64,000 nucleotides of DNA from Gymnogyps californianus (GCF_018139145.2 NC_059480.1:13268428-13332427), one strand, 5' to 3'. Shown: positions 25,101-39,346, counted from the stretch's first letter. Translations and numbers: made by a program. Notes: a model not told the origin generated them from the letters alone.

Positions 25101-28100
25101 AAGCTTTGCCTCAAGGGCTTTGACTTTATGCATTTTGGATGCAAAATACAAAGCAAACAACAAAAGAAGCATCTGATATGCTATTAGAACTTTCCATTGA
25201 TGATGGAATCTGATTCTAGTTAGCTTCTAGGGTGGTGCTCAACATTTTTTAAACTCAGCTTGTGCTTTTGTAAGGGCATTGACCTCTAGAGTTCAGAAGG
25301 AACACCAGAATTAGCTTAAAATTTATCCAGTTTTTCTCTATAGAACATCTTTGTGCAAACTTGTACTCATCTTGCAAATGAATACTGCCATTGACTTGCT
25401 TGCATGAGTAGGTTCAGCACAGTGACCTTGTAGGTACAAGGCTTAGAAAACAAAGTGAAGAAAAAAAATGAGTATGCATCTGTAACACAATATGATTCTG
25501 ATTTACTGAAACACTTAAGCATTTGTTTAATTGTCACCTTCTATAAATGCAGCTAAATTTTAGAAAAGAGAAATGTGGCATTAGTGGATATTTAATAAAA
25601 TAGAAAGCTCAAATTTCTTTTTTCTGAAATGCTGTTGACATCAGTTGTACCACCAAAGATAGCTTTCTCAGTAACTGTTTGGTTACAGTACATAAAAGAA
25701 CAAATAATAATTAGCAGGCTGTCACGTAAAGAAACAGGACAAATCAGTGTTCAATGGCATACTGAATGTCTAAGTTCCCTTTTCAGGTTAAATATTTAAA
25801 ATAATGGGGTAGCGATCTCCTTAGCACAAAAGGAACAGAAGTGTGGCTACTATGATAACAGGATTAAGGAAAGAAAAAATTTAAAATAGGACATATCTAG
25901 AGAATAGACCAGGATGCAGAGCATCCTATTTGCTGCAGATAATTAAATCTTTCAGAGTAACTTGAGTAATTCCTTAACTATAAAACTATTTAGTGAAGAG
26001 AGAAACTGGCTACCCTAAGACGAAGGACCAAAGTAGGAGAGAACGTAACTTTTTGTCTAGTAACATTAAACCTGGATGTAGCTGTGTTATAAGTTTATTT
26101 TTGAAACCCAATTTACATAACTAATTGGCTTCAGGTGGCTTTGATATGTTAATGACCGCTCTGAAGAAGACCCTGCAGAAACCAAGTAATGAAACTGGAT
26201 ATGCTTAGACAGAGCCCTGGTATTGTCTTTGGTGGAGAAAAAGCATGCAAAGAGATTTCACTCTTGAGCTGATAGGAATATGCTTATAATAAGAAATAAC
26301 TTATGAGCAAGGCAGTATAGTACTGTATATTCAATGCACAATATCTGTGTCTAGACAGTTTATGAGAACACATACCCCTTTTTGGATCCCTGTGTGAGTG
26401 AATTACAATGTTAGTATAGAACTGGAAGTAAAACATGCTACTGACTTTCTTCCAAGCTCTAGATATTATCATGGTATCAACAGCATACATTCAACAATAG
26501 TTTTGTTCCCAATCACATTTAACAGAATTATTCTGTAAGCCTCAGTTTGCTGGAGAAGTTACTCCTCACGCCTTATTTTCAAAATTGTTCAAGCTTATAA
26601 TAACTTCTGTAAAACTATGTATGACATTACTTTCCTCTGTCTCTCTGAGAGGAAAGGAAAAGGCACATTGTTAGAGATACTGTTATGTACCTGCTCAGAA
26701 AAGAAATAATCCACAATCTTTTTAGTTTATGTGAAAGTTCCCTGTATAGTAGAAAAGGTTTTACCTTCAGTGAGGCAAGAGGAGGATAGAGATACTCACT
26801 GCAGGAATGTAGAGTTCTTCCTACAAAAAAAAAAAGTAAAAAGTCCTTCAATCCAGTATTATATGAAATCTACTTCGGTGTAACAGTTTTTGAAATAATT
26901 TTATTGGAGAGAAGAACTGGTACTTGGAGAGAGGAAATAGAAATACTACTGTTCTCAAAACGTGTAATTTGCAACATCTATGTTCTGCTAAACATTCATT
27001 TCTTAAAGGTCAGCTTGCTCCTTAAGAGATCAGTTCTGAAGTAAAATTCTTTAACTTTTTCAGAAGTTAGAGAATTCTAGAGACAGTTGATGTTAAGTTG
27101 CCAATTAATTTCCGGTTGTGTGGAGTTTTTTCCAAATGTATTTCTGTTTTTCCAACAAAAAAAAAAATTAAAATAATTTCTTTTTCAGATGTACCTCAGA
27201 AAAGTCTAATTTTCTACCACTTCTAGACTTTGCCTTTCTTCTTATTTGTATTTAAATATTATTTCTGAATATGACACCCAAAGCCTAAAATTCCACTAAA
27301 AATGTAAAAACAATGAGAAGAGATACAGCCTCTGGAATAGCTTTTTAAAGGCACAGTCATGTGTTCTAGCTTTTTGAATCACTGCAGCAGAAAGGAGGAA
27401 CCACCACTCTTTCTGTGCTGTCTGAGCTATTGAGAACAGGGCCTCTTACTATTTGAAAAGTTTGTAGGATTTATCGATGCAAGTTTCTAAAATTTGCTTC
27501 CTTTTTGGCTCATTAAAGTCTCAATTTTGTGACCATCAGATCTTGCCTGTCTTCACAAGCTTTTCCCAAAAGAGCGAGTATCACGTTTTTCTTGGTTCAG
27601 ACATTCACATAATTTGTATTGACATTAATTGCCCCTTATGAGAAGTGGGAATGCAGTGGCAGTGATTGTAGGGCAGTTTGTGCTGTCGTGGTGATTTGTT
27701 TCTGGGTGTCTGTTTGTATTTTCATGTTTTCTGTAACTGAGCAGGATAAAGATTGTCTTTTTAAAATGCCAAGAATAAATGAGTACAAAACAGAATGCAT
27801 GCTCATCTGAATTATTAAAGTCATTTCAGATCTGTGCCATTGAAGTCAGAAGGATTTTACAATAAATGGCCAAGCCTGTACATCAGTATTTAATTGGTAG
27901 GTGGTACTTCTGGAGTCTAAAATTTCCTGACCTGCGAGGAATTTGGGGACATGAAGGATGTTAGCGATCAGGCTCCGTATATGGCTCTGAGTTTCTAATA
28001 AGGCACCTATGCTAAGTACTGTACTTTTCAAAGGTGTTTTGCTTCTAAAACTGTGAATTTGCTCATAGTTAAATTTGTAATATAAATTTGGCAATTTCAA

Positions 28101-30510
28101 TTTTTCAGTCCAAGATTATTAATAAGGTAAGGTTTGGTTTGGTACGTTGTTTCCAAACATATATAAAAAAAATTTAGAAAAAGTAAAATTTAAAAAGAAG
28201 TGTATGTCAGTAAAGTTAATTATGTCCAAACAGATTATTTCAATACTGGACTATAGAAATAATATTTTAGAATATATTCACTCTCCCAGTACTTGTATTA
28301 TAGTGAAAGAATAATGTAAGTTCTGTTGCACTGCAGCTTTTAGGATCTGTCTGCATTTTTCCCCTGGGGGAGGCTACAGCCATTTTTCAGTTATAAATTC
28401 TGAAGCTGACCCCAAGTCTGAGCTGAAGGTCAGTATCTTACAAATGCAGGCCCTGCCCTTACTCCAATTTTGAAATACAGCTCATTGCTTTTGATGCTTT
28501 TATTCCTGCTCCACACTAATGAAGGATTCAAGCCATATGCATCTATATTTGTAAAATAGCGTAAGTGATAAGATATAAATTGCAGGCATGTTGTCCTCAT
28601 GGCTTGTTTAAGGAACGCCTCACAACTGCTTGCGTAGAATTTACCTAGTCAGTTAACGTGGCTCCTTAGTGCCTAACAGACATGGTAAACAATGCAAGTT
28701 AGTGAGATAAAGTGTGTGCTGAGCTTAGGACCTCAGCTGGATTGTTGTTGTGAAGCAGAAAGTGCTAGTTATCCTGAAAGATGAAAGGAAGCGTATGTAG
28801 GGGTTCCAGCAGTGTGGAATCCACTTGAATCTGAACTTTATACAGCAACCTTGAACAGCGATTGATCCAGTCTTTCTGGCCTTGAAACTTTGATGTATCC
28901 TTGGGGGGAGAACAAAGTGTTTGCTTTCAATTATACAACATTGCTGGATAGCCATATGCAGGTTGCGTAATTGGTTGTTTAATCTATCTTTTAACATTCA
29001 GCAATAAACAGGCTTTTTTCTTTCGATAGATATCCAATTCACAGAAGACAAGGAGATCAAAGGATGGTATCTTTAAGTTAGATAACATCCATAAGATACC
29101 AGAACAGATTGCTTATTACACTTATTTTCTTTCTGACTGTTATTAGTATTTATTGTCAATTGTTGTTCTGATTGCCAGGCCCTTGAACACCTTATAGTAC
29201 AGGTGTGTTTTTATGATATAATCTTTAAAGTTGGTTTCCAACATCGAAATGCAAAATTTCTGAGACACAGCTTGGAACAAACACTTGTTTCATTTCCATG
29301 TGGGCTGCTGTGGCAATATAAATTATACAAAATAGGAAGTACATAGTGGATCTGCAAATCTAGGAGATCCAGTTGAACCATAGTGGATCCACCGTTGCTA
29401 TTGTACATATGGGACAATGGGTGAGCAAGACTGGGGACTGTACTGTTGACTCTGTAGTCAATAGCTATCTAATAAACTGAAAACCTGCAAAAGGGCTCCA
29501 AATGTTAAATCTGGGTCAGCACTGCAATGATCACTACAGAGCAACTTGGCTTCTTTTCTCGCCAGTGTCAGGATAATTTGTCTTGAGAGTCAGAATGAGA
29601 ATTTGTATTTCAAACAGGGCTGCTCGTGACCAAGTCACAACCATGCAGTCTTGAAACATGCAAAACAATCTGTTCTGTAATCTCAAAAAATCACCCATTT
29701 CTTGAGTAAACGTTTTTTAAGAAAGTTCTCCAAATCAATGTGAAGCAGTTAACATTATGTAAACTTCAAATAATAGACAATTAAGTTTTACAGAAGCTTC
29801 AAATTGGGTAATTGCTACATTTACAGATGTTGTCTCTACATGTCAACTTTGGTGTTCTATGGCAAAATTAAAAATACTGTTCCTGATATGGAATATTCAA
29901 ATGACTGTTGGCTTTGGAGGAGAACCTGAAAAGATAGAAAGGAGATGAATTTGCAGGAATTAGGGAGGGAGAGAAGCCCTGAATACTTTTGACTCCTCTC
30001 TGGCATAAACAGAGAATGAACAATAGGAGCTAGTGGGGAACGCGTATGCCTCAAGGCTGCCTGTGAGCAGGTGTGCTATTGCTTAGTAAACTCGCTTTTT
30101 ATATGCAGTCCTATTTTTAAAATAAACAACCAAGCAATAAATTTCCTTCTTTTTCTTATTGGCGAGTTGTCAGCTACAACAGAATGATGTTTTCCATAAA
30201 ACCTTGATTATGTTATATTTGTTTTTCTTGGGTATAGTATGCAGAGCCAGGGAAATCTTACTCCTTTGGATAGCTCAGGTGACCAGAATTGCTATGCCTT
30301 CTGTACATTTTGCTATCTTCTTCTTCCATGCTAGCTTTAAGTATGCTTTTTTCTTGAGGCTGTATTCTCCTTAGACATGTAATGCTATTGTGTAACCCCG
30401 ATCCAGGGGTGTGAGGCTTTTCCTTATTTGTACCACTCAGTGTGCTGCAGCTACTTTCTGCTCTTACTTGTTTTAGAAAAAATCAAGAGCAGTGCTGCAG
30501 CAGTGCTTTA

Positions 30511-31160
30511 TAGAATCATAGAATCATTTAGGTTGGAAAAGACCCTTAAGATCATCAGGTCCAACTGTTAACCTAACACTACCAAGTCCACCACTAAACC
30601 ACGTCCCTAAGCGCCACATCGACACATCCTTTAAATACCTCCGGGGTGGTAACTCAACCACTTCCCTGGGCAGCCTGTTCCAGTACTTGACAACCCTTTT
30701 GGTGAAGAAATTTTTCCTAATATCCACTTCTAAACCTCCCCTGGGGCAACTTGAGGCTGTTTCCTCTCATCCTATCTCTTGTTACTTGGGAGAAGAGATT
30801 GACACCCACCTCGCTACAACCTCCTTTCAGGTAGTTGTAGAGAGTGATAAGGTGTCCCCTGAGCCTCCTTTCCTCCAGGCTAAACAACCCCAGTTCCCTC
30901 AGCTGCTTCTCATAAGTCTTGTTCTCTAGATCCTTCACGAGCTTCATTGCCCTTCTTTGGACACGCTCCAGCACCTCAATGTCTTTCTTGTAGTGAGGGG
31001 CCCAAAACTGAACACAGTATTGGAGGTGCAGCCTCACCAGTGCCGAGTACAGGGGGACAATCACTTCCCTAGTCCTGCTGGCCACACTATTTCTGATACA
31101 AGCCAGGATGTTATTGGCTGCCTTGGCCACCTGGGCACACTGCTGGCCCAGTGTTGTTCT
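30511..31160 (-). mobile_element. CR1 LINE, 5'-truncated copy 2
   Basis: About 650 bp of the 3' end of a CR1 element in reverse orientation. Read on the minus strand it goes from ORF2 through a short 3' UTR to two copies of the terminal octamer (plus-strand TAGAATCA twice at 30511-30526). The plus-strand text AGGTTGGAAAAGACC next to the octamers is the classic CR1 3' end. The 5' truncation lies near 31160, inside ORF2. No clear target-site duplication is seen. Its 3' UTR and protein differ from copy 1, so the two come from different CR1 lineages or ages rather than from one duplication. Confidence 0.97.
30594..31160 (-). pseudogene. CR1 ORF2 remnant, frameshifted
   Basis: On the minus strand an open stretch from 31130 to 30717 encodes typical CR1 reverse-transcriptase C-terminal segments ([51 protein letters not shown]). 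Near 30725 the frame breaks: the conserved GRFR segment is followed by one extra base, and the DIRKNFF segment continues in another frame (30727 downward). A second small shift follows the NRLPREVV segment. The ancestral stop codon corresponds to 30594-30596. The part upstream of 31160 is missing. It is non-functional. Confidence 0.92.
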
Positions 31161-34100
31161 GGTTTAACTGGCTAGCTGAACAATTATTACCATGCTGTAC
31201 CAGAGCAGAAAGTAATCTAATATTTTACCCTCTGACACTGGTACATACCAAATTCACTGCTGTTGTATGGTATTGTAATAACTATTTTTGTAACCTCAGT
31301 CAACTCACAGCACAACTAGAGTAATGTCCCTGAAATCAGGAGAGTCTTTATTTACTTGAGTTCCCATCCTGATGCAGGAAAGGTCGTTCCACTTTTATTC
31401 TTTCTGAAGATGTCATAGACTTTCTCATTATTCATGTAAATGTTTATCTTCTGATTAGCCTCTTAGTCATTTTTATTTGCAGAAATCAACTATATAATGA
31501 GCACAATAACAATAACTCAAAGGCATGTTTTGTCATCTTTTATTTGTCACGTCCCTGTTGTTTGGCAAGGAGAGGGTACAGTGCAATTTCTTTCTGTCAT
31601 TTATAATTACTTATAAGATTTTCCCAGAGAGTCTTACACTTTCCACTGTCATCTTCTAACATTCTTCCAGGTTCCAGAGAATCTTGGCTAATATCAGCTC
31701 TCAGAATTGGGCAATTCACTGCTAAATCCCTGTCGAGGTCCTTATGGCAAGCTGATTGTTGGGACACTTTGTCACATTAAAAAAGGTCTCCCTTTTTTTT
31801 CCTCCTTAATATCCAGCAATAGTTATTGGAGCAGTATTAAAAATTGAAGAAATATTTCTGGAGCTGTATTTTATTTTGACCCTAACCTTCATTTGTAGTT
31901 ACATTAAATCTTCCTAGCCGAAGCAGTGTGTGTATATATATTGTACTCTCATTTAAAAAATTAAATAAAGTTGTTCCTGTGGACGAGCAATGTGACAGTC
32001 AACACAGCATGGGCTTTGAGAAGTGGCACTTATCTAAGCGCTGCTGTAGGTAATTTTTTTCATGCCTCAGCCTGTATCCAATTCTAAATGCTGACAGAAC
32101 AGATGCTTTTGACAATTTAGTAAGTGCAATAAATTCTAATAGTTACAATGGCATTGCTTGATAGATAAACACTAAGTATTTTCAATTCTCACTTGCACTT
32201 CATCCTAAAAAATTTTGCTAAGCAAGAGTATTTGGTAAATGACTGTGACTCTTGGTCTGCTTTTTTTCTGATGACCTGGACAGGGAATGGCTGTAAGAGT
32301 TCTGTTGTGCTTTACCATGTTTTTTGACGCTCTGGATCCACATGTGATTAAATGTTTGTGTTATGAACATACTTCCCTCTTTATAAATGTTTGCAAAAGA
32401 TTATACTTAAGTAAAATGAGCTTTTGATAACAATCGAGATTCAAACTGTTCTTCAGGGTTCACGAGCTGATGTGAGAAACGGCTTGATATCATTATTATA
32501 GGCATAATTCACAGCATCTGCTGGATGCTGTAATTGATGTTAGAGAACCAGAAACCAGCCTGATGGACAGGCAGTGCAGGATTGGGGAGGTGCCTCACAT
32601 GAATGTCTGCTGTGACATCATGGATGTGAAGAAACCCGATGGGGTATGGACCTGGCACTAGTTAGCTGGGAAGGTGATTCAAGGACAGCCTCAGTGGACT
32701 TCAGGTTAAGCCAGCTGGGTGCAGAAGCTGAATACTTGCTGTGGTGTGGTGCTGTGTCTGAGCTAATGAGCCCTATCAGCATGACTGTGGGTAAGATTTT
32801 ATAGCTATGAACTCCACCCATGCGGTGAACTTGGTGGAGACAGCCCTGGAGTAGTCACCAAACTGTTGACACTTCACAGCATAGACCTTCCAAGTTACCT
32901 CTGCACTGCTCAGTGGGGAGCTGAGGTTGATACATGCTCTGCTCTGCTCATGAGTGAGTTCATATTTAAATTTGAAGAATTCATTCTTGCTACCATTCTA
33001 GCAAGCAATGAATGCAAAAATATTTCCTTTCAATGATGAAGAACTTAACAAGAGAGGAAAGCAAGCAGTGGATGTAAAGCACATCTTAGTAGCTTCCTCA
33101 AAGATGTCCTCTAACACTCTTGACACATTTAATATATTGACAGATATTAAAGAACATACCTTCAAAAGAAATGAGTGCCTGGCTTAATTTCTGTGATGCC
33201 CTTTTTTATCTACCCATCAGAAAGAGCATGCATTTTAGGGACAGACTCAGAAATTCTGATACTTAGATGATGGCAAATTCCCAACTTTGGATAAAGCTGT
33301 CAGTTGTCTACTTCAGGTATCTAGAAATACTTTCAAGGGGCAAGACACCGAAGATAATTTTATGCTTGCTCTTTGCCAAAGGCTCAGTATTCCTAAACCA
33401 ACTGCAGAGTGCACATACCCTGCAGAAATCTAGTGAATGCAGGCAGTAATTAAGCTGCCTATTTAAAATAGTGTCCTGAAGGTGAGAAAAAAGTTTGGAC
33501 TTCACTCACAGAAAGACACATGCAATACCAGATCCCAAAACAAACATCTGTCAAATGAAAGTGGTACATTACTGAAATAGTTCTTTTGTATCTTAAAATG
33601 ATAGTATCTGTTCTTTTTATTTGCAAGTTTATATATAATCCTCTACTGTTCCCTGCTTGTACAATCCTCTGTAGCAAGCTATCAATTTTTGTAGCCAATA
33701 GCAGTAGTTTCTTCCTAGATAATCAGAAATGTTTAAATAATAGAATGCTATACAACAAATACGCCTCTGTAGTGATGTCATAAACTGGCTGGCTACTTAA
33801 TGAGGAATATTGCTAACATATAAATAGCAAGAACTGCATCTAACTTTGCAATCCAAACCTATGGAAAGCCATGCTGGATTATCCCCAGGGTTTTATCTCA
33901 TCTGCTGTTCTTTGTTAAACTGCAGAATTACACCAAACACTTCTCAGGAAGATGCAGGAAAATGTTTGGCAAAGGTAAGGTATAAAAAGCTGTATTTCAT
34001 CAGTAGAGAAATACTGAAAATCCATAAAGTAGATCCAAGAGAATGTCTATGTGACACAATGGCATCATGTGTTGGATACACCCACGCTACGTTTAAACCG

Positions 34101-36000
34101 GTGCGTCCTGCATGGAATAATTCTGTATTATGTAGGATTATAAACATTATAGCCTGCCTCTGTACATTTGTAATTAGCCAGAATAAAGCATTTTGCTGCC
34201 CTTGGGTGATGAGATAGCTCCAGCACATCCACCTGGCATTGCACTGCATTTTAGAAGCACCCTGGTGTTTTCAGCATACGCACTGCAATGTGACCCTGGA
34301 AGGAATCATATTAAAAGAAACAAACAAAAAGAAGAATTATGAGAGTGCTCATTTGAGATGGGATAATTACATTGCAAAATATCAATTAAATTAAAAACAA
34401 AAGTAATCCAGAAGTTATTTCATTGTTGTTGTCAGTCCTCTCTTAACTCGCACCGTGATGATGGAATGGAAGGGGGAGATGTGCAGAGATTTCTAAGTCT
34501 CAAACTATGACTGCACTCCCCTAGGTATTCCTCCTGTCTTTTCTAAGACTTGGCCTATAAGTAAACGGAGTTTGTTTCCTGCTTCTACAATTTTTGGTTC
34601 ACCTGGGAAGTAGTGTCTGTTTTAAATAATCTTCTCTGATTTGTGGTGGAGGGTTGACAGTTGTCCCAGCTAAGCCACAACATGTACAGGTTGTGATAAT
34701 TTAAGATTTGTTAATTTTATTGATCTCAGCTACCTGACATAAATCCTGGAATTATTTAAGAAAAGACTTGTCTTATCAATGTTTTGCTCAATGGCCCCTT
34801 TATCCTTCATTGTGTTTCCCAGTTCATCACTTAGAAACTGAATAAATGTGATTATGAAGAAGGTGGCAAACCTGGTCAGAAAATGCTTCGTTTGCTGTAG
34901 CAAGAGTGCCTAGAGTACTGTTCTTTGCAAAGATTTATTACAAAATATAAAAGAAGAGAACAGCGTAAGTGAAACAAGCAGGAGACGGTGTTAGAAAGCT
35001 GCAGCACAGCACTTTGATAGGCAAGTACAGTTACAGGACAAAGGGAGAAAAGTCAAGACAGAATCAGGAAAAGGTAAAGAACTGACGTTAATCCAAAAGT
35101 GTTAGCGGTGCACAGCACTCCCCAGGAGTCACTGGGTTTAGGCACAAGGAAATTTGCATTTTACAAACAAGCTGATGTCATTCTAAAATGAATTATTAAT
35201 TTTGTTTTTCTTCCATTTCAGGGTTATATGGAAATAAGAGAATATTTAAAAGCGTCTAGCAGCTCAGAAATTTCAGCAGCTCTGTATGATTGTATGGTTT
35301 GATTTTTTTTTTCTTTAAGAGAATTTCACGTTATGTATAACAAATGAGAATCTATAAATTGACATAGTATAGCAAAATTCAAGCTTGGGAGGCAGGTAGG
35401 AACTGTGGACTATGAATCTTACTGTTATGGAGGAAATACTGCACATTCTTAGCATTGCCTTATTTATTGTGAAGGAATGCAGACTCACATCTACTCCTGA
35501 GGACATTGGAGAAAGGTCTGCAACCCCCTTCCAACCATAGGTGAATGCCTAAGGCAGTTCACTATAGGATCACAAACCTTCCTATGCTCTTTCTGTTGCA
35601 GTGAATCCTTAATTCTTATCTGCAGAGTGAAATAACTGCAACAGGCAAAAATGGGAGTGCCCAGTCAGCCCAGAATATAAATAAGCATAATTTTTGCATC
35701 GGTTTTCTGCAAACCGTATTGGATTATAATGAGCCATGAAATATGAATCTGAGTTTGCATTTTCCAAAGTACTTGGTTATTCGCTTCTGAGAGTGCAGTA
35801 ATGATCACAAAAGTTTTTGTTCATTTTGGTAATCTTCTACAAAGCAAATGATATATTCTGGTGGCCTTTAGTGTGACAAGGTGGGTGTAAGCAGAGAGGG
35901 GAATTCTGCCCCTCTGTTGTTGGAACATTCCTACTTAAGTATTAGTTTAAAGGTCTTCTGATTACTAGCATCTATTGCCAGAAGCAAAAGGAATAAGGAG

Positions 36001-36036
36001 CACACAGCTGGATTAATACACACAGCTGGATTAATA
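36001..36036. repeat. perfect 18-bp tandem duplication
   Basis: CACACAGCTGGATTAATA occurs at 36001-36018 and again, without any change, at 36019-36036. Perfect identity points to a recent slippage or microduplication event. Confidence 0.95.
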
Positions 36037-37848
36037 CCCCTTCTAGGAAGTTTCAAGATACCCATGAAAATTCTCTATTAATATAGAAGAAAGCAGAATC
36101 ATAAGCATTCCAGTAAGCATGAAATAATAGCAACAAAAATGCAACTTTGCACCATCGGCCTTGCCTACAGTGCCACTGCCTGGGGCATTGAACAAATTCT
36201 TTGCTTATTTCTCTTCCTGTGAAATACACTGCCCTACAGTTTGCAACCCTGCTTCAGGGATACACCACCTCTGCATAGACATACAGACTGAAATAGCTTG
36301 AGAATTGTATAAAGAATTGCAGAACTCATTTGTTAGTATTACTACTCCTTTTAAAACAGGCTTAAATGTTGAAGGAACTATTTCTGTCAACATAATTATC
36401 ATGGTGAACTGGCCATGTGACAGCCTTCGCAGAAATGGACCAACTGAGTTTATAAAAGAAAATCATATGGCATATCTAGTTTGAAAAATCCAGAGAGCCT
36501 CTTTCTTGCCTAAAAGAGATTCAAAGAAAAGACCAACCACAAAAGCATTAAGAGTAGCTGTATAAGTTTCTGGGAAGAATATTAGCTTGTCAAATCCATT
36601 CTCTTCCTTTTCCCATGTCCTCTTAATCTTGGTGCCTTTTCTTCTGTATTCTTTTCAATTCCCTTCAAGTTCAGTGAATTTTGTTTGTGTGAAGAACATA
36701 GGAGATGAGTTTTCCTATGCTATGTTTTGTTTGATGTGAAAGATGCACTTCAGAAACCTTCACAGAGAGAATTAAAAAACCCACCAGCATGCATCTCAGC
36801 AGCTGAAACAAAAGCCATTTCTTTGTTGTCCCTTTTTCCACGTGGATTTTCTTTGTAAAATGTTTGGTGAGAAAATGTTGCTTTCCTAACCTTAAAATAA
36901 GAAAGTATTTTTCTGCATTTTGTCCATCTCGGAAAAAAAGAGCATGACTTTGCCCTAGCTTCCGAGGTTGTACTCTCTTGGAGTACGGAATCCTGGTTCC
37001 TAGTCCTTAGCCAGAAATATAATCATATAACTAATTATACCTTCAGCATTGGATGGATGAAAACCATAAAATATTCTTTGAGCAGGAATAAGGCTCTTGT
37101 TATTTGTCTCTAGACTGAGTGAAAATATTTGCTAAACTGTAAGAGGAAATCCTATTGCAGTCTAATGAAACAATTTTGCAAGTTTGGACTGTATTACAGC
37201 TTTCTGCTCTCAGTATTTAAGAGAGCTTCCTCTGGCCTCATGTGAATAAGAATGCAAAAGACCTCTCTTTCCCAGTGGTTTCAATTTTTCAACATGATCC
37301 ATTTTGTAGTTTATTCTTCTGTTTTCTATAGAAAGCAATTGGGTCACTATACTTCTTAGAGCCTTACCAGTTACAGAAGCATTTGTAGGTTAATTGATTA
37401 ATCACTAGAACTCCTTATTATCCTTATCATCTTCTAAACTGGAACGAAATTAATTGGAATAGAAGGAATTCCATTCCTTAGGTCCTGCAGGCTGAACTGG
37501 CACAGGCCAGGGTGATGGGGCTCGGGCACGGCAGATCTCTGCTCCTCTGTCCAGGGAGGCCTTCTTCAGTTGTATTCTGCTCTTTACTAACTGGCTTTGG
37601 TAACATCTACTCTACACCCTCAGTTAAACAACAGAAGTTAAACTACTTTGTAGAGAAATAAACCTCTGACTGAAATTCCTCATTGTAACTCAGTTTGAGC
37701 TCTAAACTCAAAGCAAGCACTAAGGCTAGAGAGTGAATTATGCATGTGGTAGGATGATCAAGGGAGCAGGGTTTTAACAACACATATAGCACACTTAACA
37801 ACTCTTTTTGGGATCTGTATAGGAAATTAACTTTTCTATGTTCACTAC

Positions 37849-37866
37849 CCCCCCCCCCCCCCCCCC
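37849..37866 (+). repeat. poly-C run (C18)
   Basis: Eighteen consecutive C followed by five A. Such a run (G18 on the other strand) is rare in AT-rich DNA, can adopt G-quadruplex or i-motif structures, and is error-prone in sequencing, so the exact length is doubtful. Confidence 0.9.
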
Positions 37867-39346
37867 AAAAAGGCAAAGTGAAGGCAATGAAAAGCATCAA
37901 CTTACCTCATTTCTAATGCAGCTGTTCATTAATGAGTAGGTGCTGAAGCAGGGCTCTGCCGTAAGGCAATGTTTCTCTGGCACTGAGCTCACATTTATGC
38001 AGAGATGTTCACATGCAGGTGAAAGGAGTTCTTCGATCCCTTCAACCTGTGGTATCTGAGAACAGGCCAAGCTTTTAGGCCAGCTACATAAGTAGTGTTT
38101 CCCAGCATCTTAAAACTTACGAGAATGTTAAGTATTAAGACTCTTCTCTTTTACTTTTATAAAGCTATACTATTCATGCATCTCTTTCATTTAATATTTA
38201 TATTCTGTATTTCTGAGTCATTTGATATATTCAATAATATTTTCAGTAATGTTGTTAGGTTGGTTCCTTGTTCATGTCTTGAGATCAGCACTGAGAAATG
38301 GGACTTCTGGTTTAGAAAATGCTTCTAACACTACTCCCAGTGAATAAATAAAATTTTTAAAAGAGAAGGACTCCCATGACTTTAGAATGCTGACGTAGCT
38401 ATTTATCTACATATCAGACATGGTGAAAATGATAAGGCTTTCTTTATATTGTCTGATAAATCAGCTAAGCATTGATTTGGAACGTCCATTTGTCTCCAGC
38501 TCAAACATAATTCAATATCTATTGGAGGATACCTGCTGCCCTGTACCAAGTCAAAATACCTAGCTTTGTCTGCTCACATGGCTTGATCATAAATGTATTT
38601 TCATATCAGACCAACAAGTGCTACTCACAATTTGAGAAGCATGTTCCTTGAGGTAAAAAAAAAGACAGCACCCAACGTAGTTTCTTTTGTACCAGCTCAT
38701 TCAATGTCCAAGTACATTCAAACTGAATAGAACTCTTTTCCTTGAATACTTGTAGGCTATTTATCGGAAAGAGAGTGAAAAAGTAAGCCTGGAGACCTGT
38801 TAATAGCCTCTGAAAATCAGTGACTAAAGGAAGTATGAAGAGAATATTGGGTTTCTTACCTTTTATTTTTTTAATGAGACGGAACAACATTCTTATAGTG
38901 ACACTGATGAAGTCACCTGTCAGTGAAAATTTAAAATGTATTCAGAATGCGAAGCCTGTTGAGCAGTTTGTCTACAGCAATTATACGGAACAAAATGTTT
39001 TACCTAATATTGGCAGATTCCTAAGTTCTTTTTGTTCTGTCAAAGAAAAAAGGGTCATATTCCATTACAACTGGCTTTTAATGTATTATGCAAAAAAGTC
39101 ACAGAATTAAAGAGATTAACAGAGTACTATTCAGAGCAAAAATATGAGCAGCTGAATAGAATAGAACTAAAATATTGGAATCCTCGTACACACACAGAGG
39201 ATACAGTTTCATGTCTTAGAGTCAGCTAAAGCACTATTAACATCAATTAAGTTACTCTTACTGAAGCTGGCTGTGGCAGAACAGTTTAGGCCTTTCTCTG
39301 TAAATATTTGATTTTTCTACTGGCTGTGGACTGCATCTCATTGGCA

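Larger units (their letters stand above)
19064..30510. other. non-coding AT-rich stretch, no gene seen
   Basis: No recognisable gene. The longest frames cluster at 23087-23930: 61 codons plus at 23087-23272, 112 codons plus at 23352-23690 from a GTG, and 114 codons minus at 23586-23930. The last two overlap antisense, none resembles a family I know, and chance is the simplest reading. Two polypyrimidine-AG sites followed by short open segments (exons would begin at 21192 and 22546) are weak exon look-alikes. An (AAAC)n tract lies at 19731-19751 and G10 at 22107-22116. No transposon body or RNA gene was recognised. Confidence 0.65.

Noticed and set aside
33846..34217. 123-codon frame, the longest outside the CR1 and GC-rich blocks
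   Set aside because: It starts at TTG, lies opposite a 101-codon antisense frame (33944-34249), and shows no known motifs.
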